Shown here piece after piece: positions 35,959-45,016 of a stretch of DNA of 51,520 nucleotides. Positions within the stretch are counted from its first letter, which is position 1; every line of letters starts with the position of its first letter. Where the stretch lies: positions 1 through 51,520 of the forward strand of contig JAHEFK010000009.1 in NCBI GenBank assembly GCA_024640225.1, read 5' to 3'. The notes under the pieces are model-generated. The model saw only the letters and a program-made list of their open reading frames with translations, had not been told where the DNA came from and did not search any database. The stretch is from Bacteroidota bacterium. Its GTDB lineage: Bacteria; Bacteroidota; Bacteroidia; Chitinophagales; Chitinophagaceae. Both the position numbers and the translations under genes were made by a program.

Positions 35959-37939
35959 AATAAGAGCTTTTAAGATGATTTCGTTTGTCGTATACTCTTT
36001 TTAATCTTTTTTCTGGAGCTGCAGAAAGTAAGAGTGGGTATTTCTCAACAGTTACTTCAGAAGAGTCTAAGCCAAATCCTCGCTCTTCGGAAAGTGACGA
36101 TTTTTTTAATATAAAATAAGCACGCATAATTAAGCGCTCTAAAAGCGGTAGTGCATTATCTCTAGATAGTATTTTTTCAATAACTATAAAGCGAAAATCA
36201 CCAACTATTTTGTTTTTTCCTAAAGAATCGTATCTGCTCGTCACATTCACTTCTTTGTTTTTCATCATGTCTTCAACTACTTGTTTAAACATTGATTGTA
36301 TGCGATGTTCTACTCTAAAACCAAGTCTAAATTCTACACGAATAATTTCATTCGGAATAATAGTTTGCACAATATATTCGGTAGTGTAAGGATCATCTAA
36401 AACATCAACATGCACAAACCAATAAATATCAGCTCGTTTAGGCATATTATGGAAAATGGAGAACATAATTTTATGTTCAATTTCTTTTTTATTATTTGCA
36501 CTTGTTAAGTAAACAAGATGCGTAGCGTATTTTGGTATACTCTTGTCTAAACTTAATTCTTGCATGAGTATTTCATAGTCATCAACTTTTACAAACTCTA
36601 CATATCGATTTTTAATTTTTCTTGCCTTATACCAAACATACATACATAAAAATAACAAGCCGCCCATAATTACAGTTACATAACCGCCATGGCTAAACTT
36701 AATAATATTTGCTACTAAGAAACTCAATTCAATACTCAAGAAAACGCTCAAATAGATTAAAATAGTAACTCTATTAATTCTTCGAATAAACAAGAAATAA
36801 GAAAATAAAAGAGAAGTCATAATCATGCAAGCAGTAATGGCTAAGCCATAGGCTGCATCCATATTAGCTGATTTCTGAAAATAAAGCGTGATGCCAACGC
36901 AGCCTACAAATAAAAGGGTATTGATACCTGGAATGTATAATTGACCTCTTTCGTCGGTCGGGTAATTCACTTTCATTTTAGGCCATAAATTCATTTTGAT
37001 TGCCTCGCTGATTAACGTAAAGGAACCAGATATTAAAGCTTGACTGGCAATTATGGCAGCCATAGTTGCAATAATGATTCCAGGAATTAAAAACCAATGG
37101 GGTACCAATTCGAAGAAAGGATTTTTAATAGAAGCATCCCATGTTTGACCTTTTAATGTTAGCAAGTAGGCACCTTGTCCTAGGTAGTTAATCAATAAGG
37201 TTGTTTTTACAAAAGCCCAAGATACTCTGATATTGCCTTTGCCTACGTGACCTAGGTCGGAATAGAGGGCTTCTGCTCCAGTAGTGCATAAAAAGACCGC
37301 CCCCAATAACCAAAAACCTTGGTGGTAGTGGGTAAGTAAACGAAAGGCATAGTAAGGGTTGAATGCTTTTAAAATGCTAATGTCATCCGTAATGTGAAAA
37401 AGACCTAAAGCAGCAAGCATAAAAAACCAAATGGTCATAATTGGACCAAATGCTTTTCCAATATAGGAGGTGCCAAATTGTTGAAAGAAAAACAATAGGG
37501 AGATAATTATAATACCAATGCCCACCAAACTTCCTTCACTGATTTCGCTCAATGCAGGAATGTTTCTCAATCCTTCTACTGCAGAAATAACAGAGATAGG
37601 AGGTGTAATCATACCATCGGCTAATAATGCGGCTCCTCCTATCATGGCTAAAAAAACGGGCCATGGTGCGTGTCTTCTCACCAATGCAAACAAGGAGAAG
37701 ATACCTCCTTCGCCATTATTATCGGCACGCAGGGTAAGCATCACATATTTAATGGTGGTTTGTAAGGTAAGTGTCCAAATGATACACGACAAGGCTCCAA
37801 TAATAAGTTCGTCACTTATTACTTTGTTGTTGCATATTGCATTGAATACATAAAGTGGGGATGTTCCGATGTCTCCAAATACAATGCCCAAGGCAATTAG
37901 AGAGCCAGCAAGGGAAGCTTTGTGTAAGTGTTTAGCCAC
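35957..37939 (-). CDS. kup: KUP-family potassium uptake protein
   Basis: A 660-residue potassium importer, probably with K+/H+ symport, in the inner membrane. The N-terminal signature FGDIGTSPLYVF (about 21-32) and about twelve transmembrane helices fill residues 14-430. The cytoplasmic C-terminal domain (about 440-660) lacks other motifs. The start is a GTG at 37939, followed by GCT AAA; no ATG occurs nearby in frame upstream. A TAnnTTTG box lies at 37968-37975. It is 77 bases downstream of dusB. Confidence 0.94.
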   Translation of the reverse strand: MAKHLHKASLAGSLIALGIVFGDIGTSPLYVFNAICNNKVISDELIIGALSCIIWTLTLQTTIKYVMLTLRADNNGEGGIFSLFALVRRHAPWPVFLAMIGGAALLADGMITPPISVISAVEGLRNIPALSEISEGSLVGIGIIIISLLFFFQQFGTSYIGKAFGPIMTIWFFMLAALGLFHITDDISILKAFNPYYAFRLLTHYHQGFWLLGAVFLCTTGAEALYSDLGHVGKGNIRVSWAFVKTTLLINYLGQGAYLLTLKGQTWDASIKNPFFELVPHWFLIPGIIIATMAAIIASQALISGSFTLISEAIKMNLWPKMKVNYPTDERGQLYIPGINTLLFVGCVGITLYFQKSANMDAAYGLAITACMIMTSLLFSYFLFIRRINRVTILIYLSVFLSIELSFLVANIIKFSHGGYVTVIMGGLLFLCMYVWYKARKIKNRYVEFVKVDDYEILMQELSLDKSIPKYATHLVYLTSANNKKEIEHKIMFSIFHNMPKRADIYWFVHVDVLDDPYTTEYIVQTIIPNEIIRVEFRLGFRVEHRIQSMFKQVVEDMMKNKEVNVTSRYDSLGKNKIVGDFRFIVIEKILSRDNALPLLERLIMRAYFILKKSSLSEERGFGLDSSEVTVEKYPLLLSAAPEKRLKRVYDKRNHLKSSY

Positions 37940-37967
37940 AAAAAAGGGTATTAAAAATAATGAAAAA

Positions 37968-37975
37968 CAAATTTA
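37968..37975 (-). promoter_or_regulatory. -7 box (TAAATTTG, minus strand) for kup
   Basis: Reads TAAATTTG on the minus strand, 28 bases before the GTG start. A TTG (37991-37993, complement) lies 15 bases upstream, closer than usual for a -33 element. A near-palindrome (CTATTTACAAATAG) sits at 37984-37997. Confidence 0.35.
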
Positions 37976-38016
37976 ATAGGTTTCTATTTACAAATAGCTT
38001 TTTATCCTTAAAATAT

Positions 38017-39003
38017 TTATGATGCCTCCATATGGATGGCTATTAGCTCTTCCAAAATATCGAAAAGCTCATTGCGGTCTAGGCTGTTTACCAAGCGAGC
38101 TCTAAATTCTTTAATGTTGGGGAATCCTTTTAGGTAATTTGCATAATGACGGCGCATTTCTAAAATGCCTAATCGTTCTCCTTTCCATGCCATAGATCCT
38201 TCTAGATGCTTTTTACAAGCAGCTACGCGTTCCTCAATGCTGGGCGCTGCTAAGTGCTCACCTGTTTTTATAAAGTGCTTAATTTCTCTAAAAATCCAAG
38301 GGTAACCAATAGCTGCTCTGCCAATCATTACACCATCTACACCATAACGATTTTTATAGGCTAATGCTTTTTCAGGCGTGTCGATGTCGCCATTGCCGAA
38401 AATTGGAATATGAATGCGTGGATTATTTTTCACTTTGGCTATCAACGACCAATCGGCCTCTCCTTTATACATTTGCATGCGGGTTCTGCCATGTATACTT
38501 AATGCTTGTATGCCCACATCCTGTAAGCGTTCCGCTACTTCTTCTATGTTTAAACTATTATTATCCCAACCTAAACGTGTTTTTACGGTAACGGGCAAAT
38601 CTGTTGCATTAACTACTGCTTTGGTTAGCCTAACCATTAAATCAATGTCCTTTAAAACACCTGCTCCGGCTCCTTTGCAAACCACTTTTTTTACGGGGCA
38701 ACCAAAATTGATATCTACCAAATCGGGTTTTGTAACGGATACAATTTTAGATGATAATGCCATAGCTTCTTCATCTCCACCGAATATCTGAATGCCAATA
38801 GGGCGCTCATAATCAAAAATATCTAGCTTCTGTCTGCTTTTTATAGCATCCCTAATGAGTCCCTCTGATGAAATGAATTCGGTATACATCAAATCGGCTC
38901 CCTGTTCTTTGCACAAGGCTCTAAATGGAGGATCGCTTACATCTTCCATAGGTGCCAACAATAAAGGAAATGTTGGTAAGTTTATAGGGCCAATTTTTAC
39001 CAT
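38017..39003 (-). CDS. dusB: tRNA-dihydrouridine synthase
   Basis: The 328-residue FMN-dependent enzyme that reduces uridines in the tRNA D-loop. It has the TIM-barrel motif LLLAPMEDVSDPPFR, the catalytic Cys102 in INFGCPVKKV, the lysine in TVKTRLGW, the His in ALSIHGRTRMQ, and the FMN-phosphate motif GNGDI. The C-terminal domain is helical. Start ATG at 39003 is only 7 bases from the -7 box, so the transcript is nearly leaderless. Confidence 0.93.
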   Translation of the reverse strand: MVKIGPINLPTFPLLLAPMEDVSDPPFRALCKEQGADLMYTEFISSEGLIRDAIKSRQKLDIFDYERPIGIQIFGGDEEAMALSSKIVSVTKPDLVDINFGCPVKKVVCKGAGAGVLKDIDLMVRLTKAVVNATDLPVTVKTRLGWDNNSLNIEEVAERLQDVGIQALSIHGRTRMQMYKGEADWSLIAKVKNNPRIHIPIFGNGDIDTPEKALAYKNRYGVDGVMIGRAAIGYPWIFREIKHFIKTGEHLAAPSIEERVAACKKHLEGSMAWKGERLGILEMRRHYANYLKGFPNIKEFRARLVNSLDRNELFDILEELIAIHMEAS

Positions 39004-39010
39004 TGCGACG

Positions 39011-39018
39011 CAAAATTA
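39011..39018 (-). promoter_or_regulatory. -7 box (TAATTTTG, minus strand) for dusB
   Basis: Reads TAATTTTG on the minus strand, leaving 7 bases before the ATG at 39003. If transcription starts about seven bases from the box centre, the leader is only a few bases long. Confidence 0.4.
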
Positions 39019-39124
39019 GTTTAGATTAACTAGATAATCGAATTTATTTTACTTGATAAAATTAACGAATATTAAAACAAACATTCGTTTCCGATTTGTA
39101 CCTTTACGTATTAAAATTAAAAAG

Positions 39125-40756
39125 ATGAACAACGCTTATTTTTATTATCTAGAACCAAAAAATGAAACGGTACTTAATTACGCGCCTAATAGTGCAGAAA
39201 GAGCAGCTTTAAAAGAAGCTATTACACAATTAAAAAGTAAGCAAATCGACATTCCTATGTACATAGGTGCTGAAAAAGTTTTTACAAATCATAAAATACA
39301 AATACACCCACCACACGAAACGAGTCATGTTTTAGGCTGTTTTAATATGGGAGAAGAGCAGCATGTGCATGATGCTATAAATGCTGCTTTGGCTGCAAGA
39401 TCACAATGGGCTGCTATGTCATGGGAACATAGAGCGGGTATATTTATGCGTGCAGCAGAATTGTTGGCAACTAAATACCGCTTTAAAATGAATGCAGCTA
39501 CTATGCTAGGACAAAGTAAAAATGCATTTCAAGCAGAAATTGACGCCGCTTGCGAGCTGATTGATTTCTTACGTTTCAATGTTCATTTTTTATCTAAAAT
39601 TTATCAAGAACAACCCATTTCTCCAGTAGGTTTTAATAACAGAATGGAGTATCGACCATTAGAAGGATTTGTCTTAGCGGTAACGCCATTCAACTTTACA
39701 GCTATTGGTGCTAATTTAGCTTGCGCTCCGGCGATGTGTGGTAATGTAATCGTTTGGAAACCATCTGATGCTCAAATTTATTCTGCTCAAGTCTTCATGG
39801 AAATTATGAAAGAAGCTGGATTGCCAGATGGTGTTATAAATGTTATATACACCGATGGCCCTAAAACAGGTGAAATATGTTTCGCACATCCAGATTTTTC
39901 TGGTATTCACTTTACGGGTTCAACTGGGGTGTTTCAGCAAATGTGGAATGCCATTGGTACCAATATTCATAAGTATAAAACCTATCCAAGAATTGTAGGC
40001 GAAACCGGGGGTAAGGATTTTGTATTGGCACATAAAAGTGCACTGCCAGATGCTGTAACGGCTAATTTAATTAGAGGCGCTTTTGAATATCAAGGCCAAA
40101 AATGCTCGGCAGCTTCAAGAGCTTATTTGCCTTCTAATTTAGCACCTGAGATTTTAGCTTCGTTAGTAGCGCAAACGAAAGAATTGAAAATGGGTGTAGT
40201 AGATGATTTTACTAATTTTGTAAATGCAGTCATTAATGAGCGTTCTTTTGATAAAATTGCAGCTTATGTAGAGCGTGCAAAACAATCTAAAGAAGCAGAA
40301 ATTATTGTAGGGGGTAATTATAACAAAGAGAAAGGATGGTTTATAGAGCCTACTATCATACTCACAACCAACCCGTTCTATGAAACCATGTGTGAAGAAT
40401 TGTTTGGTCCGGTATTAACCATTTATGTATACCCCGAAAATGATTTCGAAGCAATTTTACATACTGTAGATACCACAAGTGCCTATGCGCTTACAGGTGC
40501 TATCTTCTCTCAAGATCGATATGCATTAGAAATGGCAACTAATAAATTAGTAAATAGCGCAGGTAATTTTTATATTAATGATAAACCAACCGGTGCTGTG
40601 GTTGGTCAGCAACCATTTGGTGGTGCAAGAGCTTCGGGCACCAATGATAAAGCAGGATCTATGTTGAATATGTTACGTTGGCTGAGCCCGCGTACCATAA
40701 AAGAAACATTGGTACCCGTTACCAATTATCAATATCCATTTCATCAGGCTGATTAA
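39125..40756 (+). CDS. pruA: 1-pyrroline-5-carboxylate / L-glutamate gamma-semialdehyde dehydrogenase
   Basis: A 543-residue aldehyde dehydrogenase that oxidises glutamate semialdehyde to glutamate, the second step of proline breakdown. Glu293 (VGETGGKDF) and the nucleophile Cys327 (GQKCSAASR) are intact, and the NAD domain has AVTPFNFTAIGANL and HFTGSTGVF. It is the stand-alone form without PRODH. The open frame extends to 39053 upstream, but ATG 39125 gives the familiar family N-terminus. Likely co-transcribed with the BI-1 gene 30 bases on. Confidence 0.93.
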   Translation: MNNAYFYYLEPKNETVLNYAPNSAERAALKEAITQLKSKQIDIPMYIGAEKVFTNHKIQIHPPHETSHVLGCFNMGEEQHVHDAINAALAARSQWAAMSWEHRAGIFMRAAELLATKYRFKMNAATMLGQSKNAFQAEIDAACELIDFLRFNVHFLSKIYQEQPISPVGFNNRMEYRPLEGFVLAVTPFNFTAIGANLACAPAMCGNVIVWKPSDAQIYSAQVFMEIMKEAGLPDGVINVIYTDGPKTGEICFAHPDFSGIHFTGSTGVFQQMWNAIGTNIHKYKTYPRIVGETGGKDFVLAHKSALPDAVTANLIRGAFEYQGQKCSAASRAYLPSNLAPEILASLVAQTKELKMGVVDDFTNFVNAVINERSFDKIAAYVERAKQSKEAEIIVGGNYNKEKGWFIEPTIILTTNPFYETMCEELFGPVLTIYVYPENDFEAILHTVDTTSAYALTGAIFSQDRYALEMATNKLVNSAGNFYINDKPTGAVVGQQPFGGARASGTNDKAGSMLNMLRWLSPRTIKETLVPVTNYQYPFHQAD

Positions 40757-40786
40757 TTTTTTTACTAACTTTAATAAAACATTTTT

Positions 40787-41518
40787 ATGGAACAATTTTC
40801 AAATTACACAGTAGAAGGAACTCAGTTGGGTTCTAAGAACATTGCAAAATCTTTTATGTCCAATGTTTTTTCTTGGATGTTTGTTGCCTTAGCAGTTTCT
40901 ACTGCTTTTGCCTACGCATTTAGCAGCAACGAAATGCTATTGAGCTATTTAATTGGCGAGCGTGGACTAACAGGGCTGGGCAAAATAACCATGTTTGCAC
41001 CATTGATTTTTGTATTGGTAATGTCTTTTGGTTTCGCTAGATTATCGGCGCCAGTACTTACTTTGTTGTTTATTGCTTATGCTGCTATTACGGGCATTAG
41101 CTTTAGCTTTATCTTGTTGGTTTACACACAAGGTTCGGTAATTACTTGTTTCGCTGCGGCGGCATCTATGTTTGGTATCATGGCAATAATGGGCTATACT
41201 ACTAAACAAGATCTTACCTCTTTCGGACGAATTTTAACGATGGGTTTAATCGGTATCGTAATTGCCTCATTAATCAATATGTTCATGGGTAATGCTACAA
41301 TCGATTATATTATCAGCATAGTTGGCGTTGCTGTATTTACAGGACTTACTGCATATGATGTACAAAAATTAAAAAATATTGGTGCGGGAATCGGTGCAGA
41401 AGGCATAAGCGATAATGACGTTAAGAAGTTATCTATTTTTGGTGCGCTTACTTTGTATTTAGATTTCATCAACCTATTTTTAATGTTGTTACGTCTATTT
41501 GGAAGCAAAAGAGACTAA
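40787..41518 (+). CDS. Bax inhibitor-1/YccA family membrane protein
   Basis: A 243-residue integral inner-membrane protein with seven predicted helices. It resembles BI-1/YccA/YbhL proteins: the conserved ending with LTAYDVQKLKNI, then LYLDFINLFLMLLRLFG. Bacterial relatives modulate FtsH or act as calcium leak channels; which applies here is unknown. It is 30 bases after pruA and ends at a long hairpin. Confidence 0.92.
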   Translation: MEQFSNYTVEGTQLGSKNIAKSFMSNVFSWMFVALAVSTAFAYAFSSNEMLLSYLIGERGLTGLGKITMFAPLIFVLVMSFGFARLSAPVLTLLFIAYAAITGISFSFILLVYTQGSVITCFAAAASMFGIMAIMGYTTKQDLTSFGRILTMGLIGIVIASLINMFMGNATIDYIISIVGVAVFTGLTAYDVQKLKNIGAGIGAEGISDNDVKKLSIFGALTLYLDFINLFLMLLRLFGSKRD

Positions 41519-41540
41519 TTACTACATTTCTAAATTTTAA

Positions 41541-41578
41541 TATGGCTTACTCTGACAGGAGTAAGCCATATTTCTTTT
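41541..41578 (+). terminator. hairpin terminator after BI-1
   Basis: A 12-base stem, TATGGCTTACTC (41541-41552) / GAGTAAGCCATA (41559-41570), with loop TGACAG, then TTTCTTTT. Confidence 0.85.
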
Positions 41579-41612
41579 TATTGCGATTGAATATGTATTT
41601 TTACATTCTATT

Positions 41613-42614
41613 ATGGCCATCATACTTGCAATTGAATCTTCCTGCGATGATACCGGCGCTTCTATAATCAAAGATGGCGTGGTATTGAGTAACGTTATTG
41701 CTACGCAATTAGAGCATAGCAAATACGGAGGTGTCATCCCAGAATTGGCATCTCGTGCTCATATGGATGCTATGTTGCCGGTGGTAACAGCAGCAATTGA
41801 AAAAGCAGGAATAGCAATGCCACAAATAGAAGCAGTTGCTTTTACGCAAGCTCCCGGACTTATTGGTTCTTTAATGGTAGGCGCTTGTTTCGCAAAATCC
41901 TTTGCACAAGCAAGATCTTTACCATTAATTGCAGTGCATCATATGCAAGCGCATGTAATGGCTCATTTTATAGAGGATCCAAAGCCTAGTTTCCCCTTTT
42001 TATGTTTAACCGTTTCGGGAGGGCATACGCAATTGGTGCTCTGCGATTCGCCTTTGCAAATGCGCGTAATTGGAGAAACTATAGACGATGCTGCTGGTGA
42101 AGCCTTTGATAAAACAGCTAAAATGTTGGGCTTGAAATATCCGGGCGGTCCAATCATAGATAACTTAGCAGCTAAAGGAAACCCGCAGGCTTTTGTTTTT
42201 CCTAAAAGTAATATGCCAGACTATAATTTTAGTTTTAGTGGCTTGAAAACAAATATTCTTTATTTTATTCAAAAACAACAAAAGCTCAATCCTGCCTTTG
42301 TAGAAGAGCATTTGAATGACATCTGTGCTTCTGTGCAATATACTATCATCGAATCCCTATTGTTGAAATTGAAAAAGGCTGCTACAGACTTCCATGTAAG
42401 TCAAATTGGTATCGCAGGTGGCGTGTCGGCCAACAAAGGATTGCGCACTGCATTTGATGCATTAGGGAAGCAATTGAATTGGACAACCTATATTCCTTCT
42501 TTCGAATATTGCACCGACAATGCGGCCATGATCGCAATAGTAGCCCATTATAAATTCGAAGCAAAAGATTTTGTTGATTACAATATTGTTCCTTCACCCC
42601 GCGCTACTTGGTAA
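41613..42614 (+). CDS. tsaD: tRNA N6-threonylcarbamoyladenosine (t6A) transferase subunit
   Basis: The 333-residue ASKHA-fold protein that transfers threonylcarbamoyl to A37 of ANN-decoding tRNAs with TsaB/TsaE. IESSCDDTG at the N-terminus, metal ligands His110 and His114 (HHMQAH), GGHTQLV, the GGVSANKGLR nucleotide motif and the CTDNAAM end are all present. It is one base overlapped with the next gene (TAATG), and heads a tight run of eight genes on the plus strand. Confidence 0.96.
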   Translation: MAIILAIESSCDDTGASIIKDGVVLSNVIATQLEHSKYGGVIPELASRAHMDAMLPVVTAAIEKAGIAMPQIEAVAFTQAPGLIGSLMVGACFAKSFAQARSLPLIAVHHMQAHVMAHFIEDPKPSFPFLCLTVSGGHTQLVLCDSPLQMRVIGETIDDAAGEAFDKTAKMLGLKYPGGPIIDNLAAKGNPQAFVFPKSNMPDYNFSFSGLKTNILYFIQKQQKLNPAFVEEHLNDICASVQYTIIESLLLKLKKAATDFHVSQIGIAGGVSANKGLRTAFDALGKQLNWTTYIPSFEYCTDNAAMIAIVAHYKFEAKDFVDYNIVPSPRATW

Positions 42615-43324
42615 TGAGTAATACTTATTTTCAATTCAAACAATTTACAATTCATCAGGGCGAATGTGCTATGAAAGTAAGTACCGATGCTTGTATACAA
42701 GGTGCTTGGGCGCAGGTGCCGAGTGGTTGCAAGCGTATTTTAGATGTAGGTTGTGGTACGGGCTTGCTAGCCTTAATGCTGGCGCAGCGATTTTCTAATT
42801 GTATTATAGACGCAATAGAAATAGACGAACGTGCAGCTGCTCAAGCAAAACGAAATGTAGCGGAGAGTATCTTTGCAAAGCAAATAAGTATTTTACATGC
42901 CGATGCTCTTTCATATTCTTTTGAGCATACGTATGATTTTATAATTTGCAATCCTCCTTTTTTTAGCAACAGTCTAAAAGGTCCAAATAACAATAGAAAT
43001 CTTGCTCGACATCAACAGGAATTAACCTTATCAACGTTATTTACCTTGTTTCAAAAAAACACTTCCTCAACAGCTCAAGTATGTATACTTTTGCCAGTTG
43101 ATGAATTTGCTACTTTCGAGCACATTGCAAGCACTCATAATTGGTTTGTAAATAAAAAATTATTTATAAAGCCAATGGATTCAAAAACGGCAAATAGAGT
43201 AGTCGCTATTTGCTCTTCTGTTAACACTGATTGCGACCAACATGAATTAGTTATTTATAACGCAGCGCATGCATATACACCACTATGCAAAGAGTTATTA
43301 GCGCCCTATTATCTTCATCTTTAA
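42614..43324 (+). CDS. trmN6: tRNA1(Val) (adenine-37-N6)-methyltransferase-like (TrmN6/YfiC)
   Basis: A 236-residue class I SAM-dependent methyltransferase. Motif I is LDVGCGTGLLALML, the acidic SAM ligand lies in DAIEIDERA, and the catalytic motif is NPPFF, matching N6-adenine RNA methyltransferases. The YfiC group has the KVSTDACIQGAWA start seen here. I begin at the ATG at 42614, which shares its A with the tsaD stop; the frame can be read from a TTG at 42608. tRNA or rRNA target cannot be told from sequence. Confidence 0.85.
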   Translation: MSNTYFQFKQFTIHQGECAMKVSTDACIQGAWAQVPSGCKRILDVGCGTGLLALMLAQRFSNCIIDAIEIDERAAAQAKRNVAESIFAKQISILHADALSYSFEHTYDFIICNPPFFSNSLKGPNNNRNLARHQQELTLSTLFTLFQKNTSSTAQVCILLPVDEFATFEHIASTHNWFVNKKLFIKPMDSKTANRVVAICSSVNTDCDQHELVIYNAAHAYTPLCKELLAPYYLHL

Positions 43325-43374
43325 GTGTAGTCCTTTTTATTTTTTGTATAATATGTTGTAAGTTTACGCATACC

Positions 43375-44043
43375 ATGAAATTCCCATTTTTAATAGTTTC
43401 TTTCGTATTGGGCTTGTTTTTAACAAGTGTAGTTAGTTATGCGCAGAATAAAACAACTAAGAGAGAAAATTCATCACTTACTGATACCTTATGGAATCAG
43501 TTTGATAAATCGGGTAATAAGCACGGCAATTGGTTTTTAAAATCAAATGCAGAAAGGGGAGAGGAGTATTCAACCTCCTATGGTTTTTACAATCATGGCA
43601 TGAAAGAAGGACAATGGTATGTTCTAGATGAAATGAATGAGCTATTAAGAATTGAAAATTATAAAAATAATTTACTTGATGGTGAAAATAAATTTTATGA
43701 ACAAGGTTATTTAGTTTGTATTGGTCATTATCGAAGCGTAAGTACAAAATATAAGTATGATACTATAAAAGTTGAAGATCCCATAAGCGGTAAAATAAAA
43801 CAGGTTGTTGTGCCAGCTGAAAAAGGCACCACTAAGCATGGCACCTGGGAGTTTTTTGATGCACCAAGTGGGGATCTATTAAAAATAGAAGAGTGGCAAG
43901 TGGATGATCGAATTTTTGTGAAAACCTATGATCGTAATAAAGAGGATACGGCCTTTGTGAATGCTCGAATAAGAAGATTGCCACATGTAAAGAATAATTA
44001 TTTTAAGCCACCTCCAAATAAACGCTTTTTACTTTTAAACTAA
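43375..44043 (+). CDS. exported MORN/YwqK-like repeat protein
   Basis: A 222-residue secreted protein. A signal peptide (1-22) is followed by MORN-like repeats: GNKHGNWF, GMKEGQWYVLDEMNELLRIENYKNNLLDGENKFYE, and KHGTWEFFDAPSGDLLKIEEW. These fit the YwqK family sometimes called antitoxin, but no toxin gene is adjacent and the protein is exported, so that label would be misleading. The start at 43285 would overlap trmN6 and is rejected. Confidence 0.72.
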   Translation: MKFPFLIVSFVLGLFLTSVVSYAQNKTTKRENSSLTDTLWNQFDKSGNKHGNWFLKSNAERGEEYSTSYGFYNHGMKEGQWYVLDEMNELLRIENYKNNLLDGENKFYEQGYLVCIGHYRSVSTKYKYDTIKVEDPISGKIKQVVVPAEKGTTKHGTWEFFDAPSGDLLKIEEWQVDDRIFVKTYDRNKEDTAFVNARIRRLPHVKNNYFKPPPNKRFLLLN

Positions 44044-44048
44044 GTTAT

Positions 44049-45005
44049 ATGACACTCCCATTAGATGCTAAATTTAGTATGTTCGAAAATCGAATTAAAA
44101 AAGTATGGAAGCATATTGCTAAAGTAGCCCATAAGCAAGGTATTGTCTGCTTTAGATTTTATGATCATGATTTGCCAGAATTCCCTTTTCGTATGGAATG
44201 GTATGATGGAGCCGTTTATGTTTCAGAATATAAAAGAAAGCATGGCATGGAAGATGAAGAACATGCTGAATGGGTGGCGCAATGTAAATCTGTTATTGCT
44301 CAAGTGCTGTCAATAGATGTTGAATTAATTTTTATGAAAGAGCGTAGACGACTCAATCATAAAGATGCGCAATATGAAAAAGAAGCGAGTAGTAAAATCG
44401 AGCGTATTGTGAAAGAGCAAGGATTAAGTTTTATCATTAACCTTTCTGATTATTTAGATACAGGTTTGTTTTTGGATCATCGTATTACGAGAGCGTATGT
44501 TAGAGACCTAGTGAAAGGCAAACGAGTGTTGAACTTATTCTGTTATACCGGTTCGTTTTCTGTTTATGCCGCTGCAGGGGGGGCTGATTTAATTACATCC
44601 GTAGATTTGTCGAATACCTATATCAATTGGACTAAAAGAAACTTACAATACAATAAATTGTATAGCGCTGATAAACATATGTTGGTACAAGATGATGTAA
44701 TGGAATGGTTGAAAGCCGCACCTAAAGATTATTTCGACTTTGTAATAGTAGATCCACCAACGTTTAGTAATAGTAAGCGCATGCAAGATGTCTTCGATGT
44801 ACAGCGAGACCATGTAGCACTTTTAAAATTGGTGTTAAGAACCACTAAAGTGGACGGAACTATTATTTTTAGTAATAATTTTAAAAATTTCGTTCTAGAC
44901 GAAGCTGCAATTCCAGCTTTTAAAATAAAAGATATTACCAAATTTACCACTCCTTTTGATTTTGTTGGTAAATTGCATAGGCATTGTTTTGAAATAACGA
45001 AATAA
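44049..45005 (+). CDS. RlmK-like 23S rRNA SAM-dependent methyltransferase
   Basis: A 318-residue class I methyltransferase. Its C-terminal two thirds (about 130-318) read like the RlmK half of E. coli RlmKL, which makes m7G2069 in 23S rRNA: GLFLDHR, LNLFCYTGSFSVYAAAGGA, VDLSNTYINW, VDPPTFSNSKRMQDVFDVQRDH and FSNN. The fused RlmL half and a PUA domain are absent. The first third resembles the N-terminal extension of the RlmK half (FRFYDHDLPEFPF). It lies 5 bases after the MORN gene and 11 before the ABC ATPase. Confidence 0.85.
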   Translation: MTLPLDAKFSMFENRIKKVWKHIAKVAHKQGIVCFRFYDHDLPEFPFRMEWYDGAVYVSEYKRKHGMEDEEHAEWVAQCKSVIAQVLSIDVELIFMKERRRLNHKDAQYEKEASSKIERIVKEQGLSFIINLSDYLDTGLFLDHRITRAYVRDLVKGKRVLNLFCYTGSFSVYAAAGGADLITSVDLSNTYINWTKRNLQYNKLYSADKHMLVQDDVMEWLKAAPKDYFDFVIVDPPTFSNSKRMQDVFDVQRDHVALLKLVLRTTKVDGTIIFSNNFKNFVLDEAAIPAFKIKDITKFTTPFDFVGKLHRHCFEITK

Positions 45006-45016
45006 ACTAGTTTTTA

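Noticed and set aside
43285-43374. Upstream start for the MORN-like protein
   Set aside because: It overlaps the end of trmN6; the later ATG gives a clean signal peptide.
43375-44043. Toxin-antitoxin system (YwqK family antitoxin label)
   Set aside because: No toxin gene adjacent, and the protein has a signal peptide; the name comes only from MORN-like repeats.
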